Assembly: GCF_003951315.1 (NCBI RefSeq)
Contig: NZ_QLJH01000020.1
Coordinates: 1-64,000, forward strand
From: Sphingomonas sp. S-NIH.Pt15_0812
GTDB taxonomy: Bacteria; Pseudomonadota; Alphaproteobacteria; Sphingomonadales; Sphingomonadaceae
DNA: 64,000 nucleotides
Reading direction: 5' to 3'
The notes under the pieces are model-generated. The model saw nothing but the letters and a program-made list of their open reading frames with translations. It was not told where the DNA came from and did no database searches. Within the stretch, counting starts at the first letter, position 1. Each line of letters starts with the position of its first letter. Of the stretch, positions 16,782 to 25,833 are shown piece by piece. Made by a program: the position numbers and the translations under genes.

Positions 16782-18868
16782 GCCGGGATCTCCGCCAGGC
16801 CGGTGTTGCGATGCGTCAGCTCCAGCGGACGCGGCGTTGGATCAGCCGCATCGATCGCTGCGTGCCAGCGATGCTCGGTCGCGGTAACTTCGGCCGCGGA
16901 GATGGTACGGTCGCTGTCACGCACGAAGCTGCGCAGGATGAGCGCCGAGACGACCGCCTGCATCGAGAGGCCGGCCAGCCACCACATATGCCAGACGAGG
17001 CCGAACGCGGCCGCCGTCGCACCGATACCGATCATCAGCCCGGTGATGCTGTTCTTGGGCACGGTGATCGCACCGTAATGGGCGTGGCGCTCGTAATACC
17101 CATCCTTGCGCTTGCCATCATAGAATGGATCGCGCCCCCCGACATGCGGTATGACGGCGAAGTTGTATTCCGGAGGAGGTGCCGAGGTCGACCATTCAAG
17201 CCCGCGACCATCCCAGGGATCGCCGGCGAACACCCGGTTCTGATCGCGTTCGCGGATGCTGACGACCAGCTGGATCACCAACGATGCCAGCGCCGCGAGC
17301 AGGATCAGCGCGCCAAAGCCGGCGACGTAGAGCCAGGGACGGAATTCGGGCTGGAAGATCTCGTGCGTCCGCCGTGCCATTCCGCTGGCACCCAGCACGT
17401 AAAGCGGCATGAAGGCGAGATAGAAGCCTGCAACCCAGCATCCGAAGGATACCCGGCCCCAGCGCTCGTTCAGGCGGAACCCGAAGGCCTTGGGGAACCA
17501 GTAGGTATACCCTGCGAGCATACCGTAGAGCAGACCCGGGATCAACATGTTGTGGAAGTGCGCGACCAGGAACAGCGTGTTGTGGAACACATAGTCGAGC
17601 GGCGGGATCGCCAGGATGATCCCGGTGAAGCCGCCGATGACGAAGGTGATCATGAACGCCAGCGAGTAGAGCATCGGCACGGCAAAGCGCACCTCGCCGC
17701 GGAACATGGTCCAGATCCAGTCATAGATCTTGACCCCGGTCGGCACCCCGATCGTCATCGTCGCGATGCCGAACACCGCGTTGATGTTCGCGGACTGCCC
17801 CATGGTGAAGAAGTGGTGCACCCAGACGGTGAAGCTCAGCACCGCGATCGCCATCGTCGCCAGCACCAGGGAGACGTAGCCGTACAGCTCCTTCGACGAG
17901 TAGGTCGAGACGACCTCGGAATAGACCCCGAAGGCGGGCAGGATCAGGATGTAGACCTCGGGGTGACCGAACAGCCAGAACAGGTTGGCGTAGTTCATCA
18001 TGTTGCCGCCGAGATCGTTCGTGAAGAAGTGAAACCCGAGATAGCGGTCGAGTGCGAGGAGCGCGGTCGCGACGGTGAGTGCCGGCATCGCGAACAGCAT
18101 CAGGATGCTGGTGCACAGGCTCGTCCAGCAGAACAGCGGCATCCGCATGTACGTCATGCCGGGCGCGCGGAACTTGAAGATGGTGCAGGCGATGTTGATC
18201 GCCGCCAATGTCGAGCCGATCGAGCCGAGCGTCACCGCCCATATCCAATAGTCGGGGCCGACGTCCGGGCTGAAGGCGAGACCGGTGTAAGGTGGGTAGC
18301 CGCTCCACCCGCCGGTCGAGAACTTTCCGATGACTAGGCTGATCATCATCAGGATCGCGCCGCCCCCGGTCAGCGAAAGCGCCACCGAGTTGGCCCAGGG
18401 GAACGCCATGTCGCGCGCGCCGATCTGGAGCGGCATGACATAGTTGATGATGCCGGTGAGGAAGGGCATCGCCATGAAGAAGATCATGATCGAGCCGTGG
18501 GTGGAGAATAGCTGCGAGAAGTGGTCGGACGACAGGAAGCCCGGATTGCCGACCGCCGCAGCCTGTTGCATCCGCATCAGCACCGCTTCGATCAACGCCC
18601 GTGACAGCATCACCAGCGCGATGACGACGTACATGATGCCGATCTTCTTATGATCGAGACTGGTCAGCCATTCGAGCAGCGTGCTCCAGCGCCGATACCG
18701 GGTCAGCAGTGTGACGGTGACGACGAAGCCGATGATGACGAGCGATGCGGCACCGGCGCCGATGATCTCGCTGGCGGTGGGGTTCTCCCAGGCGCGTACG
18801 AACGGCAGATCGTGCCAGGTGAAGCGGCCGAGGACTTCGGGCCAGATCGGAGGGTGAGCAGCTTGCAC
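16778..18868 (-). CDS. cyoB: Cytochrome o ubiquinol oxidase subunit I
   Basis: Catalytic subunit of a quinol-oxidising haem-copper oxidase that reduces O2 to water and pumps protons. About 696 residues with 13-15 helices. Key sites: STHGSIMIFF (low-spin haem His), WLFGHPEVYILILP (CuB His and the cross-linked Tyr), VWVHHFFTMG (CuB His pair) and FHNTLFLVAHFHNMLIPG (haem ligands). The GTG at 18868 gives a start 4 bases after the cyoA stop; another GTG at 18928 would overlap cyoA by 56 bases. With the shorter start the N-terminus is still longer than in E. coli CyoB. The GTGW-style residues typical of the quinol group (VGPDYWIWA) are present. Confidence 0.96.
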   Translation of the reverse strand: MQAAHPPIWPEVLGRFTWHDLPFVRAWENPTASEIIGAGAASLVIIGFVVTVTLLTRYRRWSTLLEWLTSLDHKKIGIMYVVIALVMLSRALIEAVLMRMQQAAAVGNPGFLSSDHFSQLFSTHGSIMIFFMAMPFLTGIINYVMPLQIGARDMAFPWANSVALSLTGGGAILMMISLVIGKFSTGGWSGYPPYTGLAFSPDVGPDYWIWAVTLGSIGSTLAAINIACTIFKFRAPGMTYMRMPLFCWTSLCTSILMLFAMPALTVATALLALDRYLGFHFFTNDLGGNMMNYANLFWLFGHPEVYILILPAFGVYSEVVSTYSSKELYGYVSLVLATMAIAVLSFTVWVHHFFTMGQSANINAVFGIATMTIGVPTGVKIYDWIWTMFRGEVRFAVPMLYSLAFMITFVIGGFTGIILAIPPLDYVFHNTLFLVAHFHNMLIPGLLYGMLAGYTYWFPKAFGFRLNERWGRVSFGCWVAGFYLAFMPLYVLGASGMARRTHEIFQPEFRPWLYVAGFGALILLAALASLVIQLVVSIRERDQNRVFAGDPWDGRGLEWSTSAPPPEYNFAVIPHVGGRDPFYDGKRKDGYYERHAHYGAITVPKNSITGLMIGIGATAAAFGLVWHMWWLAGLSMQAVVSALILRSFVRDSDRTISAAEVTATEHRWHAAIDAADPTPRPLELTHRNTGLAEIPA

Positions 18869-18872
18869 GGGC

Positions 18873-19754
18873 TCAGTGCGCCTTTCGTGTGGCGGGATGT
18901 TGACCGGAATGGGGGTGCGAAGCTCCACCCGTCGCGGTCACGACATAGTTGAAGAAGTTGCCTGGGACGCGAGAGTATGTCTCGGGCCCGGTGGTGTCAC
19001 GGCGCGAAAGCCTCGCCCAGGTGGCGGCATCGAGCGCCTTGGTCCCCTGCCGGGCGTGGGCGATCCACGCCGCGTAGGCATCCGGGGTCATGCTCACTAT
19101 GGGGAATTTCTGATGAGCGAACTTGCCGCCGTTGAACTGGACGTTCTCGCCGAGATAGCGCCCGGGATGATCGGCTGCGAAGTTCAGCCGCGTCCGCATC
19201 CCCGCCATCGCATAGATCTGGCCGGCGAGCTGCGGTAGCAGGAGCGACTGCATCACCGTGCCGCTGGTCAGCTCGACTGCCACCGGGCGTCCCGCCGGGA
19301 TTGCAAGCTGGTTCACCGTCGCAACGCCCTGATCGGGATAGATGAACACCCACTTCCAATCGAGCGCGATCGCCTGGACGCGAACCGGCGCCCCTCGTCC
19401 GGTCAGCCGGGTATAGGGATCATCCTTCTGCGTCGCTGGCCAGAGCAGGAAGGCGAGCAGGATGACGATGCCGATCGGCGGTATCCAGATGAAGCCTTCG
19501 AGTGGCCAGGAGAAAGCCCATTTCGGTCGATAGGCGTCCTTGGCGTTGGAATGCCGATAATGCCAGGCGATCAAGGGCACGAGGATGACCACCGGGACCC
19601 AGACGAACAGCAGGATACCTGATACGACCAGCAGCAGGTGCCGTTCGTGACTGGCAACCGGCCCCTGCGCGTTGAGGATGCCGTGGTCGAGTGCCGCGCA
19701 GCCCGACAACACCGACAAGGCGAGGATGGCGAATCCCAGTCGGGCGAACCTCAT
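18873..19754 (-). CDS. cyoA: Cytochrome o ubiquinol oxidase subunit II (lipoprotein)
   Basis: A 293-residue subunit II. The leader RFARLGFAILALSVLSGC ends in the lipobox LSGC, so the mature protein starts at a lipid-modified Cys. Two transmembrane helices follow, then a cupredoxin domain with LDWKWVFIYPDQGVATVNQL and SGTVMQSLLLPQLAGQIYAM. The CuA ligands of cytochrome c oxidases are missing, as expected for a quinol oxidase. The ATG at 19754 is chosen to put the lipobox at the right distance; an upstream start at 19814 would add 20 residues before the signal. Confidence 0.95.
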   Translation of the reverse strand: MRFARLGFAILALSVLSGCAALDHGILNAQGPVASHERHLLLVVSGILLFVWVPVVILVPLIAWHYRHSNAKDAYRPKWAFSWPLEGFIWIPPIGIVILLAFLLWPATQKDDPYTRLTGRGAPVRVQAIALDWKWVFIYPDQGVATVNQLAIPAGRPVAVELTSGTVMQSLLLPQLAGQIYAMAGMRTRLNFAADHPGRYLGENVQFNGGKFAHQKFPIVSMTPDAYAAWIAHARQGTKALDAATWARLSRRDTTGPETYSRVPGNFFNYVVTATGGASHPHSGQHPATRKAH

Positions 19755-20208
19755 CGTAAGCGGCGGATCGTGGCGCGTCGGTGTTCCCGATCGTTGCGTG
19801 AATAGTACAGCCACAAAGTCCCTTCGACATCGACCGGCGACGCCCGAAACGCGCAGCCTCGCGAGTCATCGACGTCCGCTGACGCCGCGATCCGCGGCGT
19901 CTTCCATCACGCTATGACGCGAGTTGAATCGAGTGAAAAGGCTACTTGGCGGATCCTCTTGGGCCGCCTCGGCTTAAGCTTTATTGTACCGGCGCGCCCC
20001 AAACGGCTCTTTTCTGAAAAAGTCAGCGCAGCCAACTAACGTCGGCCATGCCCACCCACTCATTCGAAAGCGCCCATAGCGGAGATGCCCGACCGACCCG
20101 CATCGCGTGATTAAACCGGTGTCGCGAGATGAACTAACGGCAGAAAGAGGGAAGCACTAAGGAAGCCTCGAATGACCGCATATGGGTCACATTTCTTGGT
20201 CGACTTAA
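19755..20208. other. Intergenic region upstream of cyoA
   Basis: About 450 bases between cyoA and the IclR gene (which ends here, transcribed in the same direction), with no convincing coding frame. It must hold the cyo promoter. At 19881-19901 GACGCCGCG and CGCGGCGTC form a perfect 9-bp inverted repeat with a 3-base centre, about 130 bases before cyoA: either an operator or an RNA hairpin. At 20173-20189 TGACC and GGTCA form a weaker dyad just after the IclR gene. I see no tRNA or small-RNA gene. Confidence 0.6.
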
Positions 20209-20964
20209 TCAGGTCGCATGCGCGATCGGGATGCGGTAAATCGCCTCTGCGTCGCCACCAAGCGCACGGCACAACTCAAGTCCAGACCGCAGCAATCGCA
20301 ACGCGACTTCCGCCCCGCGGCGCTCTGTCAGACGTGCTTCGGGGCCTGCAAGGCTGAGTGCCCCGACGAGCCGGTTGCCATGGCCAATTATCGGCACAGA
20401 CGACGAGGCAACGTGCGGCGTCGTGGCGCCGGCGGTATAGATGGGAAGTGGAGGCAGATCAGGATTGGTATCTGGCCAGTCGGCGAACAGTCGCAGCAAC
20501 TGCGCAGAGCCGGCCTGATCCATCGGTCGCTGCGTACCCGGGGCAACGTCGAGCCGCAGGCTGTTGGACGAATTCACGCGAAACAGGCAAAGACGCACGT
20601 CGCCGTGACGAACATAGAAGGTGGCGGTTTCCTGCGTCTCTGCCGCAAGCTTGGCGAGCACCGGCATGACATGCTGCTCGAGGTCGGTACTCTCCTGATA
20701 GATGGTTCCAAGGCGCACCACGCCGCTGCCGAGCTGGTAGCGGCCGTCGTGCAGGCGCACGAGGAGGTTGTAGCGTTCCAGCGAAATCGCGAGCCGCATG
20801 ATCGTGCTTTTGACCAAGCCCGTGCGCTCCGCGAGTTCGGCCAGGCTCAAGGCCTTGTCGCCGGTGCGGAAACAGGTGAGCAGCTCGAGCGCCCGTTCCG
20901 CCGCGGCAACGCCTTCCAGCGCGGGTCTGTCCTTGATACCCCGGTCTCTGATGATCGTCGCCAT
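20209..20964 (-). CDS. IclR family transcriptional regulator
   Basis: A 251-residue repressor/activator. The N-terminal winged helix (about 15-75) has ALELLTCFRTGDKALSLAEL, AERTGLVKSTIMRLAISLER and the wing DGRYQLGSGVVRLG. The C-terminal effector domain has the usual late SSSVPIIGHGNRLVGALSLAGP region. The start at 20964 has GAAGG upstream; an earlier codon at 21015 would overlap the RraA gene. It is third in the receptor-RraA-IclR unit and probably controls the divergent promoter pair near 24690. Confidence 0.92.
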   Translation of the reverse strand: MATIIRDRGIKDRPALEGVAAAERALELLTCFRTGDKALSLAELAERTGLVKSTIMRLAISLERYNLLVRLHDGRYQLGSGVVRLGTIYQESTDLEQHVMPVLAKLAAETQETATFYVRHGDVRLCLFRVNSSNSLRLDVAPGTQRPMDQAGSAQLLRLFADWPDTNPDLPPLPIYTAGATTPHVASSSVPIIGHGNRLVGALSLAGPEARLTERRGAEVALRLLRSGLELCRALGGDAEAIYRIPIAHAT

Positions 20965-21011
20965 GCTGATCCCTTCTCCGCCCCGATAGCGGGACGGAGC
21001 GGGGTCTGTCA

Positions 21012-21686
21012 TCACACGCCTTCACATCCCAGCCGCTTCAAGGTTTCATCGACCCAGGCGCGCGGGTTCTCGCCACGATGGATCTTCTCCATCTGCGCGG
21101 TTTCCGCCGCATGCTTGGCCGACGCCGCGGCAAGGACCAGGGGGGCCTCGTCGATGGCGACGGTGACGATGCCATCGTCGTCGCCGAGCAGCAGATCGCC
21201 AGGATGGATCACCATACCGTCGATTGCGATCGGGACGTTCACCTCACCAGGACCATCCTTGTAGGGCCCGCGATGCGTCACCCCGGCCGCGAAGACGGGA
21301 AAGCGGCCCGCGCGGATCGCCGCAACGTCCCGGATCGCACCGAAGATGACAATGCCGGCGAGACCGCGGCTTTCCGCATGAGCCACCATCAACTCGCCGA
21401 TCAGGGCGTTGGTGAGGTCACCACCGGCATCGACCACGACGATGTCGCCCGGCTGAGCGATATCGAGCGCCTTGTGGAGCATCAGATTGTCCCCTGGTCT
21501 TGCCTTGACCGTTACGGCAGGGCCGGCGAGTACACCGCCACCGTGCATCGGCCGGAGCGCCGCCCCGCCCGCCGTCATGCGGCTCATGGCATCGCTGACG
21601 TTGGCGACGGGTAATGCGGCAAATTGCCGGACGAGTTCCGGGTCGATGCGGCGGGGCAGGGGAAGGACACGAAAGCCAATCGTCAT
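21012..21686 (-). CDS. RraA-like aldolase/decarboxylase (HMG/CHA aldolase type)
   Basis: A 224-residue member of the RraA/4-hydroxy-4-methyl-2-oxoglutarate aldolase fold. Blocks are PVANVSDAMSRM, GPAVTVKARPGDNLMLHKAL, GDIVVVDAGGDLTNALIGEL and GIVIFGAIRDVAAI; the Arg-Asp of AIRDV is the substrate/metal site of class II pyruvate aldolases. Such enzymes act at the end of meta-cleavage of protocatechuate or gallate, but the group is broad and includes oxaloacetate decarboxylases. The start at 21686 sits behind AGGAG (minus strand). Encoded between the receptor and the IclR gene, so likely a catabolic enzyme for the imported substrate. Confidence 0.88.
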   Translation of the reverse strand: MTIGFRVLPLPRRIDPELVRQFAALPVANVSDAMSRMTAGGAALRPMHGGGVLAGPAVTVKARPGDNLMLHKALDIAQPGDIVVVDAGGDLTNALIGELMVAHAESRGLAGIVIFGAIRDVAAIRAGRFPVFAAGVTHRGPYKDGPGEVNVPIAIDGMVIHPGDLLLGDDDGIVTVAIDEAPLVLAAASAKHAAETAQMEKIHRGENPRAWVDETLKRLGCEGV

Positions 21687-21735
21687 GACGTAAAGCTCCT
21701 GCCGACCGCACGCCCTCGTGCGGCCGGGATCGGGA

Positions 21736-24621
21736 TCAAAAGTTGAAGCGGAAGCCGACGCGGAACAGGCGCCCGGTGGTGTCGTAGAGGCCGGTATTGG
21801 TCGCGAGCGCGATGGTGCCGTCACCGGGCGCAGCGGGCGGATCGGTGTCGAGGACATTGCGGACGTTCAGATAGAATTCGGCGCCTCGGATGCCGACATC
21901 CTCCAGCTTGTAGCCGATCTGAAGATCCCAATAGGCCTGAGCTTGGATGTTCTGCAGGTCTATCGCTGCCGGACCGCGGGTCACGTCGTAACGGCCACCG
22001 CCGATGAAGCGAACCTGATTGAACAGGTTGAAATTGCCCTTGTAGAAGTCCGCCTGTGCGTTGAACCGCCAGTGCGGATTGGCGCTGATGCCGACCTCGC
22101 CTGCGCGGTCGATCGCGGCGGAACCCGGCGTGGTCGACGAAAGCTTGCCGACATATGATACGACGGTGCGCAGGTTCAGCGTCGCATCGGTTTCCATCAT
22201 CGAGGACAACGGCACGCGGTAGCTGGCCTCGACGTCGACGCCGTTGGTTTCCAGTTCGGACAGGTTGATCGGAAAGGCGGTGAGGCTGAGCAGGTTGCCG
22301 CCGGCGTCGCGCTGCACGAGGCTGCAGGCAAGCTGGTTGCCGGTAAAGCATTGGTCCACCGTCTGCTGCGGCGTCAGCGTGCCGATCGCGTCCTTGATCT
22401 TGATGTCGTAATAATCGACCGACAGGTTGAAACCGGGGATCATCGGTGGCTGGAGCACCGCGCCCAGCGTCAGCGTGTCCGCCTTTTCGGGCTGAAGTTG
22501 TGCGTTACCGCCGGTGGTGACGAAGATGCCGGACAGGCGGATGTTGTTCTTGAACGGATCGACGATCGTGGCTGATTGGGTGCGGCCGCTCGTGAAGAGT
22601 TCGGACAGATTGGGTGCCCGGATATCGCGCGAACGGGTGCCGCGCAGGCGCAGCGCATCGAACGCCGTCCAGCTCAGGCCTGCTTTCCAGGTCGTCACAC
22701 CACCGCTGGTCGAGTAGTCGGTGTAGCGAACCGCTCCGTTGAAATCGATCGACTTGGCAAAGGGCAGGTTGTGCAGCAGCGGGACGACGGTTTCGACATA
22801 GCCTTCGCGCACGTCGTACTTGCCGGACCAGGGCTGCGGATTGGCGAACAGGAAGGCACCGGCGCGTGACAGCGCGTCGACCGCCAGCTCGGCCGTCTCC
22901 TTGCGATATTCACCGCCAGTGGCGAACGAGATTGGACCCGCCCAGCCTTGAAACAATGTGCCCGATACGTTGAATGCGGCGACATCCTCGGTGAAGACCG
23001 AGTCTGTGCGGCTGGTGCCACGCGTATAGGCCAACGCCGCTGCCGATGGAGACCCTTGGCCGAACACGTTGAACGGTGCGCAGCCATCGTTCGCATTGGT
23101 CAGCGTCGATCGACAGACGATCTGGCCGCTTGCCGGATTGACCACCGAATCAGCGGCGCGGGTGAAGTTGGCCGTGATCTCGTTGTTCAGCACATCGGTG
23201 CGCTGATTGGTGCGGCCATGCTGGTAATAGCCGTTGATCTTCAGCCCGCCGACTTTCGCATTGAAGCCGCCGACGAACCGGCGCGTGTCGGTGGTAACAG
23301 CGACATCGGTCAGGCCGCCTTCGACCGACCAGCGCAACATCGTCAGACTGGTTACGGACGGATTGGCGCCAAGCAACGCGCGGATTTGCTGCGGCAGATA
23401 GGCATTGTCGCGACGGATGGTGATTGGGTTCTGCACCTGGTGGCGATTGGTCGAGGTCGAATAGCGCGTGTCGGTCCAGCCATATGACGCCTCGCCGAAG
23501 ACAGACAGGTTCTGGGTCAGGTCATATTCGGCGCGGCCGAAGGCCGACCAGCGTTCGAGCGGGCGGTTGATCTCCTGGAATAGCTCGGTGTTGACGCCAT
23601 CGCCGCCAATTTGTTGGGTGGCGGTGGAGTAGGAGCCGAAGCTGTAGGGCAGCACTGTGCCGCCAGGGCCGAACTGCAAGCCCCGGAATAGCGCGTTCTG
23701 CGCTGCCGTGCCACCATTGCCGGTCAGCAACGTGCCACCATAGGTGCCAAGATTGCGCACGTCCTCCGCCAGGATCTGGGAGGGCCCGCCAGCCGGCCCA
23801 TTGATCAGGTTGGTGCCGCGCCGGGCCCAGTCGCGCTTACCCTCCAGAATGCCGTCGTTCTTGTAATATTCAGCGCTGGCAATCAGGTGCAGGCGGTCGC
23901 CGGCGGTGCTGATGCCGCCGGTCAGGATGGCCCGCTTCTCGGCATTGTCGCCTTCGCTGGAGATGCCCGAGGATACTTCGCCCTTGAGACCTTCATATTT
24001 GGTGTCGAGCACGAAGTTGACCACGCCCGCGACCGCATCGGACCCGTAGGCAGCGGAGGCGCCGCCCGTCACGATGTCGACCCGTTGGATCAGGCCCGCG
24101 GGCAACAGGTTGACGTCGACCGTGCCGAACTGGCTCGCCGCGACGAAGCGGCGACCGTCGAGCAGCGTCAGGGTGCGGACGGCGCCAAGGTTGCGTAGGT
24201 TGAGGAAAGATTGCCCGCCGCCCTGCGTGCCGCTGGCGCGCTGCGGACCGGAGGTCGCGGTGAGGGCGGGGAGGTTTCGGAGCGACTCAGCGAGCGTTGA
24301 CGGCGCGCTTTTCACCAGCTGCTCGGAATTGATGACCGTGACGGGCGTCGGCGTGGTAAAACCGCTGCGACCGATCCGCGATCCGGTGACGACGATGTCT
24401 TTTTCCTGCTCGGGTGCCTGCTCGGGCGTCGCCGTGCTGTCCGGCGCGACTTCGGCGGTTTGGGGAGCCTGGGTCTGGACTGCCTCGGGTGCGATTTGCG
24501 CAGGCGTGCTTGGTTCAACCGCCGGTGCGGTCTGCGCAAAAGCTTCCGGCATCCAGAGACAAACGGCGCTGACGCCGACCAGCAAAAGATGACGCGTATG
24601 GGCGATGCGGCCGATGGGCAT
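21736..24621 (-). CDS. TonB-dependent receptor (large, catabolic)
   Basis: A 961-residue outer-membrane receptor. A signal peptide (LLLVGVSAVCLWMPEAFAQ) is followed by a Pro/Ala/Gln/Glu-rich linker, the TonB-box-like DIVVTGSRI, and a plug with TPVTVINSEQLVKSAPSTLA, LRNLGAVRTLTLLDGRRFV and VDIVTGGASAAYGSDAVAGV. The barrel ends in GRLFRVGFRFNF, a proper C-terminal Phe. The plug belongs to the large sphingomonad receptor group that imports organic compounds rather than iron. Co-directional with the RraA-like and IclR genes and divergent from the dehydrogenase/MFS/hydrolase operon. Confidence 0.95.
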   Translation of the reverse strand: MPIGRIAHTRHLLLVGVSAVCLWMPEAFAQTAPAVEPSTPAQIAPEAVQTQAPQTAEVAPDSTATPEQAPEQEKDIVVTGSRIGRSGFTTPTPVTVINSEQLVKSAPSTLAESLRNLPALTATSGPQRASGTQGGGQSFLNLRNLGAVRTLTLLDGRRFVAASQFGTVDVNLLPAGLIQRVDIVTGGASAAYGSDAVAGVVNFVLDTKYEGLKGEVSSGISSEGDNAEKRAILTGGISTAGDRLHLIASAEYYKNDGILEGKRDWARRGTNLINGPAGGPSQILAEDVRNLGTYGGTLLTGNGGTAAQNALFRGLQFGPGGTVLPYSFGSYSTATQQIGGDGVNTELFQEINRPLERWSAFGRAEYDLTQNLSVFGEASYGWTDTRYSTSTNRHQVQNPITIRRDNAYLPQQIRALLGANPSVTSLTMLRWSVEGGLTDVAVTTDTRRFVGGFNAKVGGLKINGYYQHGRTNQRTDVLNNEITANFTRAADSVVNPASGQIVCRSTLTNANDGCAPFNVFGQGSPSAAALAYTRGTSRTDSVFTEDVAAFNVSGTLFQGWAGPISFATGGEYRKETAELAVDALSRAGAFLFANPQPWSGKYDVREGYVETVVPLLHNLPFAKSIDFNGAVRYTDYSTSGGVTTWKAGLSWTAFDALRLRGTRSRDIRAPNLSELFTSGRTQSATIVDPFKNNIRLSGIFVTTGGNAQLQPEKADTLTLGAVLQPPMIPGFNLSVDYYDIKIKDAIGTLTPQQTVDQCFTGNQLACSLVQRDAGGNLLSLTAFPINLSELETNGVDVEASYRVPLSSMMETDATLNLRTVVSYVGKLSSTTPGSAAIDRAGEVGISANPHWRFNAQADFYKGNFNLFNQVRFIGGGRYDVTRGPAAIDLQNIQAQAYWDLQIGYKLEDVGIRGAEFYLNVRNVLDTDPPAAPGDGTIALATNTGLYDTTGRLFRVGFRFNF

Positions 24622-24681
24622 GTGCCTCTCCTGATTGTCATGCGAGCTTTGCGCCCGTCAGCAATGGCTTGTAGCGGAGGC

Positions 24682-24703
24682 ATTATAAAACGCAACGTCG
24701 TTT
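24682..24703 (-). promoter_or_regulatory. Promoter with overlapping inverted repeat (possible IclR site)
   Basis: On the minus strand TATAAT (24687-24682) is a perfect -10 hexamer pointing at the large TonB receptor. Just upstream of it AAACG (24688-24692) and CGTTT (24699-24703) form an inverted repeat across 6 bases, exactly where a repressor would block the -10/-35 spacer. A second dyad, CGCAAC/GTTGCG (24691-24696 and 24713-24718), overlaps it. The nearby IclR protein is the natural candidate; no -35 consensus is obvious. Confidence 0.45.
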
Positions 24704-24779
24704 CAGAATAAAGTTGCGAAGTCAGAAATGGTGATTATTGTGAGATCATGAGCGGGGAAGCCGCCAAAGGGAGAGGGAT

Positions 24780-25775
24780 GTGACCAGGCAGACAAGCGGG
24801 ATGACCGCGCTGATCGTAGGGCCGCTACTGAGCGATGCCGCGATGGCGAAAGCGGCAGCGCACGACCTGACGCTCGTGCCGCTCAAGCCTTATGCGGAAG
24901 CTGGTGAAATGATCGCCGCAGCGAATTCGATCTGCGCGCAGGCAATCATCGTCCGCATGGGCGTCGTGTCGCGTGCAGTCATCGAGTCAATTCCAACGCT
25001 TCGGATCATCGCCAAGCATGGCGTCGGCGTGGACGGTATCGACCGGGACGCGGCATCGTCGCGAGGCATTCCGGTCGTGGTGGCGGGCGGTGCCAATGCG
25101 CAGTCGGTCGCCGAGCAGGCGCTTGCTCTATTGATGAGCGTCGCCCGATCGACCGCGTGGTTGGATCGACGGGTCCGGGCCGGTCATTGGGACAAGCCAA
25201 CCTATGCCGGCATGGAAATCACCGGCAAGACCGTTGGTCTGGTCGGACTGGGGGCGATCGGCCGCGCGTTCCTCCATCTGCTGGCGCCGTTCGGCGGAGC
25301 GGTTCGCATCTATGATCCATATCTCAGCGATGCGAAGCTTCCCGCCGGCACGATCCGCTGCGCCACGGTGCGCGAGCTGCTGGAGCAAAGTGACATCGTC
25401 AGTCTGCACTGCCCGCTGACCCCCGACAATCGCGGCTTTGTCGATGCTGCAGCGCTCGGCGCGATGCGTTCCGGCAGCATCCTCCTCAACACGGCACGCG
25501 GCGAACTGATCGACGAGGCGGCGCTGTACGAGGCGCTGCGTATCGGCCCGCTGGCCGGAGCCGGACTGGATACGTTCGCCAGCGAGCCACCGGCTGCCGA
25601 TCATCCGTTCTGGACGCTCGACAATCTCGTCGTCAGCCCGCACGTCGGCGCCAATACCCGGGAGGCGCGCGTCAGGGTCGGCATGAGCGTAGTGGACCAG
25701 ATCGCCAGCTATCTGACAGCCGGCACGATCCAGCCTCGCAACTTGGTGAATAGCCTGGCCGCGACGGCCGCCTGA
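24780..25775 (+). CDS. D-isomer-specific 2-hydroxyacid dehydrogenase
   Basis: A 331-residue NAD-dependent dehydrogenase. The nucleotide motif is GLVGLGAIGRAFLHLLAPFG; catalytic residues are the Arg of LNTARGELIDEAAL, the Glu of DTFASEPP and the His of SPHVGANT. It resembles the 3-phosphoglycerate dehydrogenase/hydroxypyruvate reductase group without the ACT regulatory domain, so a catabolic enzyme is more likely than serine synthesis. The GTG start has GGGAGAGGG upstream; Met8 is an alternative. First gene of an operon with an MFS importer and a metallo-hydrolase. Confidence 0.93.
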   Translation: MTRQTSGMTALIVGPLLSDAAMAKAAAHDLTLVPLKPYAEAGEMIAAANSICAQAIIVRMGVVSRAVIESIPTLRIIAKHGVGVDGIDRDAASSRGIPVVVAGGANAQSVAEQALALLMSVARSTAWLDRRVRAGHWDKPTYAGMEITGKTVGLVGLGAIGRAFLHLLAPFGGAVRIYDPYLSDAKLPAGTIRCATVRELLEQSDIVSLHCPLTPDNRGFVDAAALGAMRSGSILLNTARGELIDEAALYEALRIGPLAGAGLDTFASEPPAADHPFWTLDNLVVSPHVGANTREARVRVGMSVVDQIASYLTAGTIQPRNLVNSLAATAA

Positions 25776-25833
25776 ACATTCTGTGACGCCAGCCCGGAAG
25801 AGGCGGCACGCAGGTCCTGGAGAGGATTTGGTG

